Source of the DNA: Bifidobacterium breve
GTDB taxonomy: Bacteria > Actinomycetota > Acidimicrobiia > Acidimicrobiales > Ilumatobacteraceae
Direction: 5' to 3'
Length of the DNA stretch: 15,634 nt
Assembly (NCBI GenBank): GCA_943325425.2
Contig: CALPPJ020000005.1
Location: forward strand, 1-15,634
Below, one piece after another: positions 14,372 through 15,634 of the stretch; position 1 is the stretch's first letter, and every line of letters starts with the position of its first letter. The notes beneath the pieces are model-generated. The model did not search any database. It saw nothing but the letters and a program-made list of their open reading frames with translations, and was not told the origin of the DNA. The position numbers and the translations under genes are program-made.

Positions 14372-15634
14372 ATCTTGAGGCACTACGCGCTACCCAGCCA
14401 CTCATTGAAGAAATCGCCGTGCAAGTCGCGCGCGAATTCACCTTGGACAGTCTGCAGTGGGGGCTCGTTGCCGGAGATCAGTTGCTCACCAGTGGTGCAA
14501 CGGGTTCAGTCACCGACTTGTCGACGCGATACCGCATTGCGTCAATGACCAAGAGTTTTACAGCAGCCGCAGTTTTGAGTTTGCGCGATGAAGGCATTTT
14601 GTCTATCGATATCCCGGTGGATGAATACGCGCCAGAATTAACCACGATTTGTCACACGGATTCGGGAACGCGAATTACCCTACGTCATTTGTTGTCCATG
14701 ACATCTGGATTAGCAACCGATGATCCGTGGGCTGATCGACATCTCAATGCCACAGCCGATGAAATGAATGCCGTCTATCGAGATGGTGCGGTGTACGCCT
14801 TTGAACCAGGCACACATTTTGAATATTCAAATTTGGGTTTCGCGCTCATTGGCCGCGTGGTTGAACGAATCACTGGTCGTCGGGTGCGTGATTTTGTTGA
14901 CGAGCGTTTTCTGCAACCATTGCAGATGACATCAACTACGTGGGATCCGCCTACCCATCATGGATGGGCACGACCTACTCGTGTTCAAGATGGTGCAATT
15001 ATCCCTGATGGTCTTGATCCACTCAATGATGGTGAGATCGCGCCAATGGGTGGTTTGTGGACAACAGTTGGCGATCTCGCGCGGTGGGTTATCTGGCTCA
15101 ACCAAGCTCATCACAACTTTGATGCGTGTACTGCCCAACTCAGTGTCGCATCACGACTTGATATGCAGGCGATGCATAGTTATGCCGGCGTCATTGCCCT
15201 TGACGGCGAAAAGGCTCCGACTGGTTATGGCTACGGACTCATGATGCGTGACGATCCCGATCTGGGAATCGTCAATTCTCATTCAGGTGGCCTTCCGGGT
15301 TACGGCAGCAACATGCGTTGGTTAGCTGGTCGCGCAATAGGGGTCGTTGCAGTGTCAAATACCACCTATGCACCAATGTCGGTATTTACTCATCGCGTGT
15401 TGAAGATGTTGCACAATGCCAATCTCATACCAAAACACAACATTGCCGTTTCTGATGTTTTGCAACAACGGTCTGAACAATTGGTGGCACTTCTCAATCA
15501 ATGGACCGATGAACAAGCACATGTACTTTTTGCTGACAACGTCGCACTTGATGAATCGTTAGAACGGCGTCAATCTGCCGCGCAGAAGTTGGTCGTTGAA
15601 CACGGCCCATTGGTGATCGAATCAATTCTCCCGA
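14359..15634 (+). CDS. S12 / class C beta-lactamase-fold serine hydrolase, cut by the window edge
   Basis: The frame stays open to the last base, so the C-terminus is missing; 425 residues are visible. It carries the three serine beta-lactamase-like motifs: SMTK (62-65, nucleophile Ser62 and Lys65), YSN (156-158) and HSG (308-310), with LRHLLSMTSGL (108-118) and GRVVERITG (165-173) typical of the fold. No signal peptide or lipobox is present, which argues against a secreted beta-lactamase or penicillin-binding protein and for a cytoplasmic peptidase, esterase or D-aminopeptidase-like enzyme. The ATG overlaps the S9 gene by 13 bases. The part after about residue 345 lies beyond the core motifs and continues outside the window. 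Confidence 0.9.
   Translation, partial: MAELDLEALRATQPLIEEIAVQVAREFTLDSLQWGLVAGDQLLTSGATGSVTDLSTRYRIASMTKSFTAAAVLSLRDEGILSIDIPVDEYAPELTTICHTDSGTRITLRHLLSMTSGLATDDPWADRHLNATADEMNAVYRDGAVYAFEPGTHFEYSNLGFALIGRVVERITGRRVRDFVDERFLQPLQMTSTTWDPPTHHGWARPTRVQDGAIIPDGLDPLNDGEIAPMGGLWTTVGDLARWVIWLNQAHHNFDACTAQLSVASRLDMQAMHSYAGVIALDGEKAPTGYGYGLMMRDDPDLGIVNSHSGGLPGYGSNMRWLAGRAIGVVAVSNTTYAPMSVFTHRVLKMLHNANLIPKHNIAVSDVLQQRSEQLVALLNQWTDEQAHVLFADNVALDESLERRQSAAQKLVVEHGPLVIESILP

Noticed and set aside
14359..15634. Antibiotic-resistance beta-lactamase
   Set aside because: The motifs show the fold only; there is no export signal and the operon context is peptide uptake and hydrolysis.

Overview
The window reads as a piece of an actinobacterial chromosome, probably from the Acidimicrobiia (Ilumatobacter-like freshwater or marine lineages). 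This is an inference from gene content. The minus-strand block rpsF-ssb-rpsR-rplI-dnaB, the actinobacteria-type DUF5318 zinc-ribbon protein and the HD-domain CCA-adding enzyme are arranged and built as in that phylum. Base composition looks moderate rather than very GC-rich. No mobile element, tRNA, rRNA or CRISPR array was found, and no stretch over 300 bases lacks a gene.

Left part (1-6706): a plus-strand VOC-fold protein (13-567) converges on a long minus-strand housekeeping block. Read in transcription order (high to low coordinates) the block is CCA tRNA nucleotidyltransferase, a DUF5318 protein, an unknown four-helix membrane protein, then rpsF, ssb, rpsR, rplI and dnaB. The rpsF group has its own -10-like element and a leader with two strong hairpins. 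S18 is unusually long, with a Gly-Pro-Arg repeat and an acidic tail. The rplI-dnaB gap holds a 12-bp GC-rich hairpin and, nearer dnaB, a perfect actinobacterial DnaA box plus one or two degenerate ones.

Middle (6707-6889): a 183-bp divergent intergenic region. A good -10 hexamer sits seven bases from the GTG of the CCA enzyme, suggesting a leaderless mRNA. On the plus strand there is a candidate 21-codon leader ORF behind a GGTGGAGGA sequence, followed by alternating CTCA/TGAG segments that can pair in mutually exclusive ways, up to the Shine-Dalgarno sequence of the next gene.

Right part (6890-15634, open at the right edge): one tightly packed plus-strand operon in which every gene overlaps the next. 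It encodes a lipoprotein solute-binding protein of family 5, two DppB/DppC-type permeases, a fused double ATPase, an XRE-cupin transcription factor, an S9-family (prolyl oligopeptidase fold) serine peptidase and an S12/beta-lactamase-fold serine hydrolase cut by the window edge. The parsimonious reading is peptide import followed by cytoplasmic hydrolysis, with the XRE-cupin protein as local regulator. The two hydrolases lack visible export signals. The S12 member raises the possibility that the substrate contains D-amino acids or an unusual amide bond, but the sequence does not prove this.

The most promising undescribed element is the leader of the peptide operon (small ORF plus alternative pairings). 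Next are the DnaA-box cluster ahead of dnaB and the extended S18.
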